Shown here: in pieces, positions 29,246-38,440 of the stretch
Layout: each line of letters begins with the position of its first letter
Numbering within the stretch: the first letter of the stretch is position 1
Assembly: GCA_021776135.1 (NCBI GenBank)
Contig: JAJFGL010000041.1
Span: 43,994-107,993, forward strand
DNA: 64,000 bases
Source of the DNA: Kiloniellaceae bacterium
GTDB lineage: Bacteria; Pseudomonadota; Alphaproteobacteria; Kiloniellales; J153
Reading direction: 5' to 3'
Notes under the pieces: generated by a model
What the model was told of the DNA's origin: nothing
The model's database searches: none
What the model saw: only the letters and a program-made list of their open reading frames with translations
Program-made: the position numbers and the translations under genes

Positions 29246-30351
29246 CGACATTCGGCGAAATCAGCCATACCTCAAGGCGGTCTCGGCGCCGGCTCGCGGT
29301 CTTGAGCTTGCCGATCTGGTTTGCCGTGGCCAGTTGCGGGATGCAACCGCCGACCGTTACGCCGAACCTTGATCCGGCGCCCGATGCTCACGCCTGGCCC
29401 CTGCCACCGGAACAGGCTCGCTATGCCCTAGCCGGCGTGCTGATCGGGGAACGAAATTTTCTGGCTCCCAGCCATGAGACAACGTCGAAGGCTCGTTCGG
29501 TGCTGAGTTGGCTAGCCGGCCTGATCGTCGGGGAGCCCGAGTACGTTGAGTTGCGCCGGCCGGTTAGCGGGGTGACCGACGACACTGGTCGCGTGCTCGT
29601 TGTCGATTCCAGTCACCAAGCGATTGTCGTATTCGACATGGCTGGGCAACGCCTGTTGCTGTGGCACAGCGTCGATCGTGGCGAGCAGTTCCAGTCGCCG
29701 GTGGCTATCGTTGCCGATGGGACCGGTGGTTTTCTCGTAACAGATTCGGAGTTGGGTGAGGTGTTCCGCCTGGCCACGGACGGCACGCCGCAGGGGCGCT
29801 TCGGCAGGCAAATCCTAACGCGGCCAACCGGCATTGCCCGCGACGATCAAACCGGTCTTGTCTATGTCGCTGACACGGCGCAGCACGACATCAAGGTTTT
29901 CGATGGAAACGGGGCACTTGTCGACATTGTGGGTGGCAAGGGCGATGCCCCGGGGTCTTTCAACACGCCAACGCACCTGCTGTTTCATGGCGGTCAACTC
30001 TACGTGGTCGATACGCTGAACTTCCGGGTTCAGATCTTCGACCGAAACGGCGACGGCCGCCTGTCCTTCGGAAGGCTTGGCCTTTTCGTCGGCAATATGA
30101 CACGGCCCAAGGGTGTGGCGGTTGGCGGGGACGAGCGTATCTATGTGGTTGAGTCGTACTACGACTATCTGCTGGTCTTCGATGCCGCCGGGCAACTGCT
30201 TCTGCCCATTGGCGGAACCGGCCAGGATGTGGGAGAGTTCTATCTGCCGGCCGGTGTTTGGACCGACGCGGAGCACCGGGTCTACGTCGCGGATATGTTC
30301 AACGGGCGGGTCGTGATATTCAAGGAACTGACCAGCGTGCAGGGGATCTAA
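29242..30351 (+). CDS. NHL-repeat beta-propeller lipoprotein, second copy
   Basis: 369 residues; lipobox FAVASC near residue 32 and then a linker to a six-bladed propeller (GRVLVVDSSHQAIVVFD, GLVYVADTAQHDIKVFD, GQLYVVDTLNFRVQIFD, HRVYVADMFNGRVVIF). It is the counterpart of the protein at 19027, though diverged. It starts within the stop of the PilJ-domain gene and ends three bases before the 11-heme cytochrome, so it should be translated with both. A surface or periplasmic scaffold for the large cytochrome is a reasonable inference. Confidence 0.9.
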   Translation: MTTFGEISHTSRRSRRRLAVLSLPIWFAVASCGMQPPTVTPNLDPAPDAHAWPLPPEQARYALAGVLIGERNFLAPSHETTSKARSVLSWLAGLIVGEPEYVELRRPVSGVTDDTGRVLVVDSSHQAIVVFDMAGQRLLLWHSVDRGEQFQSPVAIVADGTGGFLVTDSELGEVFRLATDGTPQGRFGRQILTRPTGIARDDQTGLVYVADTAQHDIKVFDGNGALVDIVGGKGDAPGSFNTPTHLLFHGGQLYVVDTLNFRVQIFDRNGDGRLSFGRLGLFVGNMTRPKGVAVGGDERIYVVESYYDYLLVFDAAGQLLLPIGGTGQDVGEFYLPAGVWTDAEHRVYVADMFNGRVVIFKELTSVQGI

Positions 30352-30354
30352 GAT

Positions 30355-32766
30355 ATGCGCCGTTCCCTGCGATCGCCTAATTTGGTCTTTGGCATAGGGC
30401 TTGCCGCTATAGGCGCAGCGCTCATCTTCGGCGGGTTCGCGGTGCACGCCGAGCGGATATCGGATATCCGCAATACCAAGCACAACTTCTCCGCCACCGT
30501 CGTCGGCCCCGGAAGCGTCCGCGCGGCCAGCGAGTCGCAAATCTGCGTGTTCTGCCATACACCGCACCATGCGGAGCAGGCGGCGCCGGTCCCCTTGTGG
30601 AACCGAAAGCTCTCCGGCGCCACCTATACGCCCTATACCTCCAGCTCCATGGATGCCATCGGGCTGGGCCAGCCCGGCGGCAGCAGCAAGCTATGCCTAT
30701 CGTGTCATGACGGCACGATTGCTATCGGGTCCGTCAACGTCTTGAACGGCGCCTTCACGGACCAAGACCCCAGCACACCAGATATAGTCGTGCTGGGAAC
30801 CGCGCCCGACGGCACCATTCCGGAAGGTCAAGGCGCCACCACTGGGTTCACCCGGAGGCTAGGCACAGATCTGACCAACGACCACCCGGTTTCCTTTACC
30901 TACGACAACAGCCTGGCCCTGGCAGACGGGGAGTTGAGCGAACCCGGCGTCGCGCCCCATATCGGTAATCGGATACCGGGCGTGCGCCCGGTGCTTCCGC
31001 TGGAGGATGACCAGCTGCAGTGCACCTCGTGCCACGATCCGCACATCCGCGATTCGATCGAGCCCAATATCAAATTTCTCCGCCTGCACCGCTTCCAGCA
31101 AGCCGAGCCGATCGCCGGCAACTTCGACCAGACACGGGATATCATCTGTCTGGGGTGCCATGAGAAGGAAGGTTGGAACGCTTCAGCCCACGCCAACAGT
31201 GTCGTGGCTAATGAAACCTATACTTCGGTCGCGTCCAATCTTCGCGAATTCCCACAAAACATGCAGGTGTGGCGCGCCGCGTGCCTGAACTGCCACGACA
31301 CTCACACGGTTCAAGGCGCCCAGCATCTGTTGCGCGAGGCGACCAACAGCATTTCGGTGCCGAAGGTCGGCGGCAGCCCCGCGCAAGAAGAAAATTGTTA
31401 TCAATGCCACTCCGCGAGCGGCGCGGTCCTTAATGGTCAAGGCACCGCTAGCTTTGAAGTGCCCGATATAAAGACAGATTTCGACAGCTTGCGTCACATG
31501 CCGATCGCACTGCAGCCGGAAGTTCACGATATCGGCACAGGAGGCTTGGCGCAGCCCGGCAAGGATCTGCTGGAGTCCCGGACCCTCCTCGGCCAGGGCG
31601 CGCCGACCAATCGGCATGTCGAGTGCACCGACTGCCATAACCCGCACAGGGTGATCAAGAATCGTCTGTTTAACGCTTCACCAGCCGTGCCGGACGTGGC
31701 GGGGACGCATCCCCACCAGGCTGGCATTCTGCATACGAATCTTGCCTCGGGCGTGTTGAAGGGTAGTTCAGGAGTCGAACCGGTTTATGGTTCGAGCGCC
31801 TTCCTGACCACACCGACCAGTTTTCAAGTCAAACGCGGCAACCCGCCGGTTGGCGCCAGCACCAGCGAAACAGCCCCGTGGGTCACCCGTGAGTATCAGA
31901 TCTGCATGAAGTGCCACTCCACCTACGGCTTTTCGATCCCACCCGACTTGACAGGTACAAACGGGGGGACGCCGGTTAATACCAATGGTTTAACCCGCTA
32001 CACAGATCAAGCCATGGAATTCCAGGCACCGCTGACCGACCGGGGCGAAAGCACGGGCGACCACCGGTCCTGGCATCCGGTTATCGGCTCCACGGGGCGC
32101 ACTACCGTTTTGCGCAACGCGGACGCCAACAGTTGGCTGTCGCCCTGGAATAATGCTAGCTTCATCGGGTCCCAAACGATGAACTGTTCGGACTGTCACG
32201 GGTCGGAGACCGCGGCGGGAACCGTCGTGCCATCTGGCGGCGAAAACGGTCAGAGTTGGGGGCCGCACGGCTCCAGCCATAGCTTCATCCTGAAAGGACC
32301 ATGGAGCGAACTAACCGGGGAGCCCGGTACGGAGGACCATTTTTGTTTCAAGTGCCATTCCTTCACCCGTTACGCGACACGGGATGGTGAGGGTTTTTCG
32401 AGCGGGTTCGGTGAAGAGCAGGGTTCCAACCTGCATGCCCTTCATGCCGACAAGATCGAAAGGTTGCGCTGTACTTGGTGCCATGTGGCGGTGCCGCACG
32501 GCTGGAAGAATAAAGCATTCCTGGTGAACCTGAACGATGTTGGCGCGGAAGCAGGATTGCCAACGGGAACGCAGGTTCGCAACAACACGACCGCGACATT
32601 CACGGCCGAGCCTTATTATCTCGATGCCACGCTGAAAATTCGAACCTTCGCGACGAGTGGCAACTGGCAGGCGGCCGACTGCGGCTCGTCCGGGCCGCCC
32701 GGCAACGGACAGTCCGGCCGCGACTGGATGCGTGACAGCAACGAGAATTGCGATTTTCGGCCATGA
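30355..32766 (+). CDS. Undecaheme cytochrome c
   Basis: 803-residue exported protein with eleven CXXCH motifs: CVFCH, CLSCH, CTSCH, CLGCH, CLNCH, CYQCH, CTDCH, CMKCH, CSDCH, CFKCH and CTWCH. The first three repeat the layout of the tetraheme proteins at 20362 and 21357 (CVFCHTPH, CLSCHDG, NDHPVSF, CTSCHDPH), so that part is a homologous domain and the rest an extension. A signal peptide ends near FAVHAERIS. It is the likely terminal or surface electron-transfer protein. Its stop overlaps the resB-like start (ATGA), tying it to its maturation genes. Confidence 0.95.
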   Translation: MRRSLRSPNLVFGIGLAAIGAALIFGGFAVHAERISDIRNTKHNFSATVVGPGSVRAASESQICVFCHTPHHAEQAAPVPLWNRKLSGATYTPYTSSSMDAIGLGQPGGSSKLCLSCHDGTIAIGSVNVLNGAFTDQDPSTPDIVVLGTAPDGTIPEGQGATTGFTRRLGTDLTNDHPVSFTYDNSLALADGELSEPGVAPHIGNRIPGVRPVLPLEDDQLQCTSCHDPHIRDSIEPNIKFLRLHRFQQAEPIAGNFDQTRDIICLGCHEKEGWNASAHANSVVANETYTSVASNLREFPQNMQVWRAACLNCHDTHTVQGAQHLLREATNSISVPKVGGSPAQEENCYQCHSASGAVLNGQGTASFEVPDIKTDFDSLRHMPIALQPEVHDIGTGGLAQPGKDLLESRTLLGQGAPTNRHVECTDCHNPHRVIKNRLFNASPAVPDVAGTHPHQAGILHTNLASGVLKGSSGVEPVYGSSAFLTTPTSFQVKRGNPPVGASTSETAPWVTREYQICMKCHSTYGFSIPPDLTGTNGGTPVNTNGLTRYTDQAMEFQAPLTDRGESTGDHRSWHPVIGSTGRTTVLRNADANSWLSPWNNASFIGSQTMNCSDCHGSETAAGTVVPSGGENGQSWGPHGSSHSFILKGPWSELTGEPGTEDHFCFKCHSFTRYATRDGEGFSSGFGEEQGSNLHALHADKIERLRCTWCHVAVPHGWKNKAFLVNLNDVGAEAGLPTGTQVRNNTTATFTAEPYYLDATLKIRTFATSGNWQAADCGSSGPPGNGQSGRDWMRDSNENCDFRP

Positions 32767-33812
32767 CAGGGTTTCTCGATCGGCCGTTACGCAAACTCGC
32801 CTCGTTGCGCGTGACTTTAGCGTGTATCGGCGTGGCCGTCGCCGTGGCCCTGTTCGGCGGCGGCGAAGAGTCTTGGCCGGTCGGCGTGACCATCGCGATC
32901 CCTTTCGGCATCCTGTTCTTCAACCTACTTGCCGCCCTGGCAACCAGTGTGACGTTGCGGACCGGCCCGGGATTACTCGGATTTCACCTGGCCCTCGCGG
33001 CGCTCGCCCTGCTGGCCGCTGCCGACCGCTTGGCCGGCCTGAGTGGACACATCGAGGTGACCGAAGGCGTGGCCTTCGATCCCAGTTTGGTCGAGGGTGA
33101 TATCGGGCCGTTCCATCCCTGGAACCTTGACAATGTCCGTTTCGTTCAGGGTGGGTTCGATATCGACTACGACCCTGGTATGAAACGTCGCGACACCGTA
33201 AGCACGGTCTATCTAGCGGGCGATGGTCAGGCATCGCGCAGAGTCGAGGTCGGCGACGATACGCCATTGGTGGTCGGTGGCTATCGTTTTTATACCACAT
33301 TCAATAAGGGTTTCGCGCCACTCGTGACCTTCACCGACGGTGCCGGGGTGGCGCATTCCGGGACCATTCACCTGCCGTCCTATCCGCTCAACTACTACAA
33401 GCAGGGAAATGACTGGACAATTCCAGGCACGCGCAATCCGGTAAAAGTTTGGTTGCATTTACCGGATGAGATCTACGAAGAGGAAGCGGCTTGGCGCTTC
33501 CGCAAGCCTGAAAATGCCAGCCTGGTTGTGATTACGGAAGGCGCGCGACAGGAGATGCGGCCCGGCGAGACGATTTCGATCGGCGGCGGGCGCCTGCGAT
33601 ACGAAGAACTGCGGAGTTGGATGGGTTACACGATCTCCTACAACCCCTTGGTGCCCTGGATGCTTGCAACGGTGGTTGTCGCGATTGGATGCCTCTCGTG
33701 GCATGTCGCCGGAAAGTTCCGGGCTACATCTTGGGAAGGGAAGGCCCGGGCGCGGCCATCGCAACCGGGCGTAGACGCAGGAATGGAAAGGAGGCGCGTC
33801 TATGTTCGCTGA
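32763..33812 (+). CDS. resB: ResB/CcsB-like cytochrome c biogenesis protein
   Basis: System II heme-attachment component. About 349 residues, with two to three N-terminal membrane segments (TLACIGVAVAVALF, GILFFNLLAALATS, HLALAALALLAAADRLAG), a periplasmic beta domain (about 95-290) and a last helix (WMLATVVVAIGCLSW). It is shorter than typical ResB. Placed between the 11-heme cytochrome and a CcsA-type gene, it probably attaches heme to cytochromes of this island. Most alphaproteobacteria rely on System I (Ccm), so this looks like an imported, dedicated machine. Confidence 0.85.
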   Translation: MTGFLDRPLRKLASLRVTLACIGVAVAVALFGGGEESWPVGVTIAIPFGILFFNLLAALATSVTLRTGPGLLGFHLALAALALLAAADRLAGLSGHIEVTEGVAFDPSLVEGDIGPFHPWNLDNVRFVQGGFDIDYDPGMKRRDTVSTVYLAGDGQASRRVEVGDDTPLVVGGYRFYTTFNKGFAPLVTFTDGAGVAHSGTIHLPSYPLNYYKQGNDWTIPGTRNPVKVWLHLPDEIYEEEAAWRFRKPENASLVVITEGARQEMRPGETISIGGGRLRYEELRSWMGYTISYNPLVPWMLATVVVAIGCLSWHVAGKFRATSWEGKARARPSQPGVDAGMERRRVYVR

Positions 33813-34605
33813 TGGCGCCTGGCTACCGATCTCCCTCGGGCTTTATCTGGCCGCGGCACTGGCCGCGGCCGTGTCAGCCGCGCGTAGCGGTAAGTTCCAG
33901 ATGACCATCATGCTGCTCGCGGTCGCTCTTACGACCCACAGTGTCGCGATATCCCTACGCTGGCTCCGCCTCGACCACGGACCATATGTCGACCTTTTCG
34001 AAGTCCTTTCCAGCAATATTTGGAGTTTGCATCTCGCGGTTTTGATCGGCTGCCTGGCGGTTCCGCGGATAAAAGCTAGCCTGGCGACCGTCCTGCCGGT
34101 GCTTCAGGTGCTCGTCGTCTGGCTGCTTTTTGTGCCCGAGCACGACACCCTGGCGCCCATCACCTACGGCACGATCTGGCTTCCGGTTCATGTCACCCTT
34201 GGTAAAATCTTTCTGGGCTGTGCGGTTCTGGCGGTCGGACTTAGTTTGGTCGTGCTGGTGCGGCACAGCGGATTCGGCGAGTTTGGCACCTTGCCCGGTA
34301 ACCGGGCCCTGGACGAGCTGGCCTATCGCTTTATCCTGGTCGCCTTCATTTTCGAGACACTGATGCTGGTCGCCGGCGCGATCTGGGCCCAGGATGCCTG
34401 GGGCCGCTATTGGGCCTGGGATCCTTTGGAAACCTGGGCATTCGTGACCTGGCTTTCGGTTGCCGCCTACCTGCATTTCCGAGCTATACGGAGGCCCACG
34501 CCAGCCCTAAACGCCGTATTCGTTCTAGGCATCTTTGTCGTGGCGTTTTCGACTTTTTTCGGAATGCCGTTCGTCTCGACCGCGCCGCATAAGGGGGCGA
34601 TCTGA
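33802..34605 (+). CDS. ccsA: CcsA/ResC-like heme-handling protein
   Basis: 267-residue polytopic membrane protein with the tryptophan-rich heme-binding WWD segment WGRYWAWDPLETWAF and flanking conserved histidines. About eight helices are visible. It follows an AAAGGAGG site and overlaps the end of resB. Together with ResB it forms the System II synthase that exports heme and ligates it to CXXCH. It is distinguished from CcmC by its context with ResB and the thioredoxin-like protein downstream. Confidence 0.88.
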   Translation: MFADGAWLPISLGLYLAAALAAAVSAARSGKFQMTIMLLAVALTTHSVAISLRWLRLDHGPYVDLFEVLSSNIWSLHLAVLIGCLAVPRIKASLATVLPVLQVLVVWLLFVPEHDTLAPITYGTIWLPVHVTLGKIFLGCAVLAVGLSLVVLVRHSGFGEFGTLPGNRALDELAYRFILVAFIFETLMLVAGAIWAQDAWGRYWAWDPLETWAFVTWLSVAAYLHFRAIRRPTPALNAVFVLGIFVVAFSTFFGMPFVSTAPHKGAI

Positions 34606-34607
34606 CC

Positions 34608-35642
34608 ATGGGGATGAGACGCCGTAACGTCCTGTCGCTTGTCGTGCCGATCATCGCCGCGGCCGTGATTGGATTTGGCTTCGCGATAGATCGCTGGGTA
34701 ATCGGCAGTGAGGTTGAAACCGCGCCGGCGCCAACAGCGATATCTCCGCCATCCCCTGCCATTGAAGTGGCTCGCCAACCCGAAGTAGACAACGCGCATT
34801 TCAAGGCCTTGTTTGCGCGCGGGATCGCCAGCTTGCGCGCTGGCGACCCCGGCCAGGCGGTGGCCGCTTTCGAATCCGCACAGCGTTTGAATCCGAAGGT
34901 GCCGGCACTATACGCCAACCTGGGATTCGCGCGCCTTGCACTTGAGCAGATCGACGCGGCCATCGAATCCTTCGAGTCGTCCATTGCCCTGCGGCCCTCT
35001 CAAGCCAACGCCTATTTTGGCTTGGCCGAGGCCCGGGAACGGCAAGGCGATTGGGAAGCGGCCCTGGGGGCCATGCGTGTGTTTGTCCACCTCACGCCCG
35101 AGGATGATCCCTTCCGGCGTCGCGCCCTCTCCGCGATTTGGGAATGGGAGACGGCGCTGGACCGGCGGCCTTCCAACGACAGCGATGCGGCAAAAGCCGA
35201 AACCGCTAGCTCTGAGCAGACCAAGGGACCGGATCTTCTCAAGGCGGTACTGAGCCGCCTCGACGGCGGTTCGGATACGCTCGCGCGCTATGCCGGGAAG
35301 ACAGTGATTCTCAATGTCTGGGCAACTTGGTGCGCACCCTGCCGGGTCGAATTGCCTAGTCTTCAGCGCCTCAGTGAGAAGCTCGACTCCGAGCGCTATG
35401 CCGTGGTCGGGCTGAGTACAGATAAGGACCCCGATTTCGTGCGCGAGTTTCTGCGCGATGTGGGCGTCAGCTATCCCAACTACCTGGACCCGGGCCGAGA
35501 TACCGCTTACGGGATCCTAAAGATAGAGAGCTACCCGCAGACCTTGCTAGTTCGCCCGGACGGATCGATCGCGCAAAGGATCGTGGGCGCGCGGGCCTGG
35601 GATCAGCCTGAAATGGTCGAAAATATTGAAGGGATCAACTGA
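34608..35642 (+). CDS. TPR-thioredoxin fusion, ResA/TlpA-like
   Basis: Membrane-anchored periplasmic thiol-disulfide protein. An N-terminal anchor (about 10-27) is followed by three tetratricopeptide repeats (about 60-165) and a thioredoxin fold with the active site WATWCAPCRVELP. ResA and TlpA proteins keep apocytochrome cysteines reduced before heme attachment. The added TPR module is unusual and could hold the cytochrome substrates or the synthase. It is the third gene of the maturation set. Confidence 0.9.
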   Translation: MGMRRRNVLSLVVPIIAAAVIGFGFAIDRWVIGSEVETAPAPTAISPPSPAIEVARQPEVDNAHFKALFARGIASLRAGDPGQAVAAFESAQRLNPKVPALYANLGFARLALEQIDAAIESFESSIALRPSQANAYFGLAEARERQGDWEAALGAMRVFVHLTPEDDPFRRRALSAIWEWETALDRRPSNDSDAAKAETASSEQTKGPDLLKAVLSRLDGGSDTLARYAGKTVILNVWATWCAPCRVELPSLQRLSEKLDSERYAVVGLSTDKDPDFVREFLRDVGVSYPNYLDPGRDTAYGILKIESYPQTLLVRPDGSIAQRIVGARAWDQPEMVENIEGIN

Positions 35643-35714
35643 CAGAAAGACCCCTTGCCCAGTAAGAATGTCAATAGTATCATAATGTTAACAAGCAAAA
35701 AACCATGACTGCGA

Positions 35715-36086
35715 ATGCTAAGGAACTGCCTCTTTTTGCTGCGTCATACCTTATCGCTGGGCACAGGCCTGCGCTGGCGCGCAGTGGTGATTTTGTCGGC
35801 CATTTGCACTGTACTAACGCTGGCTTCGGCCGGAAGCCGGGCCGCCGATTTCTTCGCTGGGCAAAAAATCTACCAGGCACATTGTGCGCGGTGCCACGGA
35901 CCCGAAGGCCGTCCTTTGCTGCCGAATGTGCCGAACTTTTATCAGGGCGAAAGATTGGACGCACCTGACGGCTTCCTGGTTCGAAGCATCAAGGCCGGCG
36001 GCAATCTCATGCCCTCATTCAATCGTATTATCAAGGATCGGGATATCCTCAATGCCCTGGCTTACATCCGCACCTTGCAACGCTAA
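35715..36086 (+). CDS. Monoheme cytochrome c
   Basis: 123 residues: signal peptide (ending near GSRAAD), a single CARCH motif and the distal methionine region NLMPSF. Class I soluble cytochrome c, probably a periplasmic shuttle. The next gene starts inside its 3' end. An earlier or later start is possible, since no strong ribosome site is visible. Confidence 0.88.
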   Translation: MLRNCLFLLRHTLSLGTGLRWRAVVILSAICTVLTLASAGSRAADFFAGQKIYQAHCARCHGPEGRPLLPNVPNFYQGERLDAPDGFLVRSIKAGGNLMPSFNRIIKDRDILNALAYIRTLQR

Positions 36087-37185
36087 GCGACCACACATTG
36101 GGCGCGCTTGCCGCGGATTCCCATTCGCCGCGTGTCTCGCGCTCGGGGCTCTCATTCTTGTGATTCTTGAGCCGGCCCACGCGCAACAGTCGAAGCCGCT
36201 GGCCGAAAGGATGGTTAGTTTCCAGGTTGGACAAGACGTCTATGTGCGTTCGCTCGCCCTTCACCCCGGTCGTAAATCGCTTTGGGTCGGTACCTCCGCC
36301 GGCGTGCTCGAAATCGATACTGCGACCCAGGAAGTCAAGCAAACTTTCACGCGCGAGCAGGGTCTAGCCAGCGAGTACGTCTTTGCGATCGGCATTGCAG
36401 CAAACAACGATGTCTGGTTTGGAACCAATGCAGGCGGTGTATCGCGCTATAGCGATGGGCAATGGAAAACCTATTTCCCGATGCATGGTTTGGCGGACTA
36501 CTGGGTCTATGCCTTCGCGTTTCCAGCCGATGGCAGCGTTTGGATCGGCACTTGGGACGGCGCCAGCCATTTTGATCCAAGCGTCGAACGCTTCACGAAC
36601 TACCGCGAAGAGTTGATCAACATCTGGGTCTACGGAATCGGAATCGACGCGGAAGAGCGCGTGTGGTTCGGAACCGAGGGCGGTGTGTCCATGTTGGAGG
36701 ACGGCCGGTGGGGTTCCTGGACCCACGAGGACGGCCTTGGCGCGCCGAATACGCAAGAGCTGCCGCCTAGCGACAATACCGGTCTTGGCACCAAGTCGCG
36801 ACATGATCTGGGAGTCGTGGTCGGCAACACCGAGAGCTATAACCCGAATTACGTTTTCTCTGTTCAGGTCGATAAATTGGGCCGCGGCGTCTGGTTCGGA
36901 ACCTGGGGCGGCGGCGTTAGCTTGCGCGGCATCGACGGGACGTGGCGATCTTACGACGTACGCGACGGCCTGGCAGGCAACATCGTTTACAGCATCGCCC
37001 AGGCCGACGACGGAACCCTATGGTTCGGCACGAACCATGGCCTTTCTAAATTCGATGGAGGCGACTGGGAAAATTACCGGCACGGTCTGCCCTCGCCGGA
37101 CGTCTACGCAGTTGCGATCGGCAGCGATGGGCAGGTATGGGCGGGAACAAAGGGAGCGGTAACGTGGATCGAAGCGAAAAAATGA
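36052..37185 (+). CDS. W-x-G-T beta-propeller protein (two-component-regulator propeller type), 1
   Basis: Exported propeller with repeated blades of the Reg_prop type: LWVGTSAGVLE, VWFGTNAGGVSRY, VWIGTWDGASHFD, VWFGTEGGVSML, VWFGTWGGGVSL, LWFGTNHGLSKFD and VWAGTKGAV. A hydrophobic signal (AACLALGALILVILEPAHAQ) is encoded. The ATG at 36052 is the only standard start before it and overlaps the preceding gene by 35 bases. Such propellers usually form the sensor half of hybrid histidine kinases; here no kinase is attached. Its role may be structural, or it may sense something in the periplasm. Confidence 0.82.
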   Translation: MPWLTSAPCNAKRPHIGRACRGFPFAACLALGALILVILEPAHAQQSKPLAERMVSFQVGQDVYVRSLALHPGRKSLWVGTSAGVLEIDTATQEVKQTFTREQGLASEYVFAIGIAANNDVWFGTNAGGVSRYSDGQWKTYFPMHGLADYWVYAFAFPADGSVWIGTWDGASHFDPSVERFTNYREELINIWVYGIGIDAEERVWFGTEGGVSMLEDGRWGSWTHEDGLGAPNTQELPPSDNTGLGTKSRHDLGVVVGNTESYNPNYVFSVQVDKLGRGVWFGTWGGGVSLRGIDGTWRSYDVRDGLAGNIVYSIAQADDGTLWFGTNHGLSKFDGGDWENYRHGLPSPDVYAVAIGSDGQVWAGTKGAVTWIEAKK

Positions 37186-38384
37186 CGTCCATGTCTTGGA
37201 ATACTCGAAAAAAGTGGATTTCGGTCGTTATCCTGGCAGCGTTGCTGGGGCCGTTCGCGGGGATTGAGCTGCGCGCCCAGGAGGCACAGACCTTGCCTCA
37301 AAGTCATCCGGCGATGCCCTCTTTGCGGGACATGCCAGGGCCACTTCGCAGCTCGATCCATTTCCGGGTCGGTCAGCGAAACGTCAAGACATTACTTGTC
37401 GAAAAGGGAACGACTTGGATCGGTACCTCCGGTGGCTTGGTCCGCTATCAGCCGAATGGCGATAAATACACGCACTACGACAACAAATCTGGCCTGCTCT
37501 CCAACGGTGTCTTTTATGTAAATCGTGTTCAGGAAAAAATCTGGGTCGGCACCTACGGCGGCGGCTTGTCCGTTTTCGATGCGCAGAAAGGCTCTTGGCA
37601 AAATTATAATATTCCTAACGGCATGGCTGACGCCTTCGTCTATGATGTTCTAGAAACGCAAAACGGAGATATCTGGATCGCGACCTGGTCAGGCGCAAAC
37701 CGCATTGTCGGCGGCCGGGTGGACGACATCTCAAGCTGGCAAACCTACACGGTGGAGAATACCGGCGGCGGCCTGCCCAACGACTGGGTTTACGGCTTGG
37801 CCGAGGGGAAAAACGGCGAAATCTGGCTTGCCACCGAAGGGGGCATAGCGCTTTTCAGTGATAATCATTGGGCCAATTGGCAGCACGAAGACGGTCTCGG
37901 AGCGCCCTACGAGAGCGTCGCCGACGATATACAATTTCAAAATGACCCAGCTCAATTTTCCAGTCACCATGCCCGTCAGAAGGTGGAGCAAGGCCTCCAG
38001 GACATTAAGGTCGCCTACAACCCGAACTATGTGATCGCGCTGCTGGTTGCGCCTTCGGGCGAAGTCTGGGCCGGCACTTGGGGCGGCGGTCTGTCGCGCT
38101 TCGACGGAAAACGCTGGTTAACTTATACGGTCGATGATGGCCTGCCCGGCAATCATGTCTTTTCCTTGGGCCAGGATCCCGCCGGCGATATTTGGGTAGG
38201 GACAAGCAACGGTCTCGCAAAATTCGACGGCCAGAGTTTCCTAACGTATGGGCGGGCCGACGGTCTCTATTCCGACGTCGTATTCTCCATCGCCTTTGGA
38301 GCAGATGGAAGCGCCTGGATCGGCGGAACCGGCGGGTTGTCCTGGTTTCCGCGCGGTCTGGCGGCGGAGGAATCGAGAGGCTAG
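37182..38384 (+). CDS. W-x-G-T beta-propeller protein, 2
   Basis: Paralogue of the preceding gene, whose stop overlaps its start (ATGA). The signal peptide ends near IELRAQEAQ and about seven blades follow (WIGTSGGLVRY, IWVGTYGGGLSVFD, IWIATWSGANRI, IWLATEGGIALFS, VWAGTWGGGLSRFD, IWVGTSNGLAKFD). Two consecutive propellers without output domains suggest a heterodimeric scaffold. Both share the insert KxDLGVVV/KVEQGLQDIKV before YNPNYV, which is not a standard blade. Confidence 0.82.
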   Translation: MTSMSWNTRKKWISVVILAALLGPFAGIELRAQEAQTLPQSHPAMPSLRDMPGPLRSSIHFRVGQRNVKTLLVEKGTTWIGTSGGLVRYQPNGDKYTHYDNKSGLLSNGVFYVNRVQEKIWVGTYGGGLSVFDAQKGSWQNYNIPNGMADAFVYDVLETQNGDIWIATWSGANRIVGGRVDDISSWQTYTVENTGGGLPNDWVYGLAEGKNGEIWLATEGGIALFSDNHWANWQHEDGLGAPYESVADDIQFQNDPAQFSSHHARQKVEQGLQDIKVAYNPNYVIALLVAPSGEVWAGTWGGGLSRFDGKRWLTYTVDDGLPGNHVFSLGQDPAGDIWVGTSNGLAKFDGQSFLTYGRADGLYSDVVFSIAFGADGSAWIGGTGGLSWFPRGLAAEESRG

Positions 38385-38440
38385 AGGACTGCGCCGCGTG
38401 TCGCTTTGGGAGGCACGAAAATTAACCAGCGGGGAAGCTC

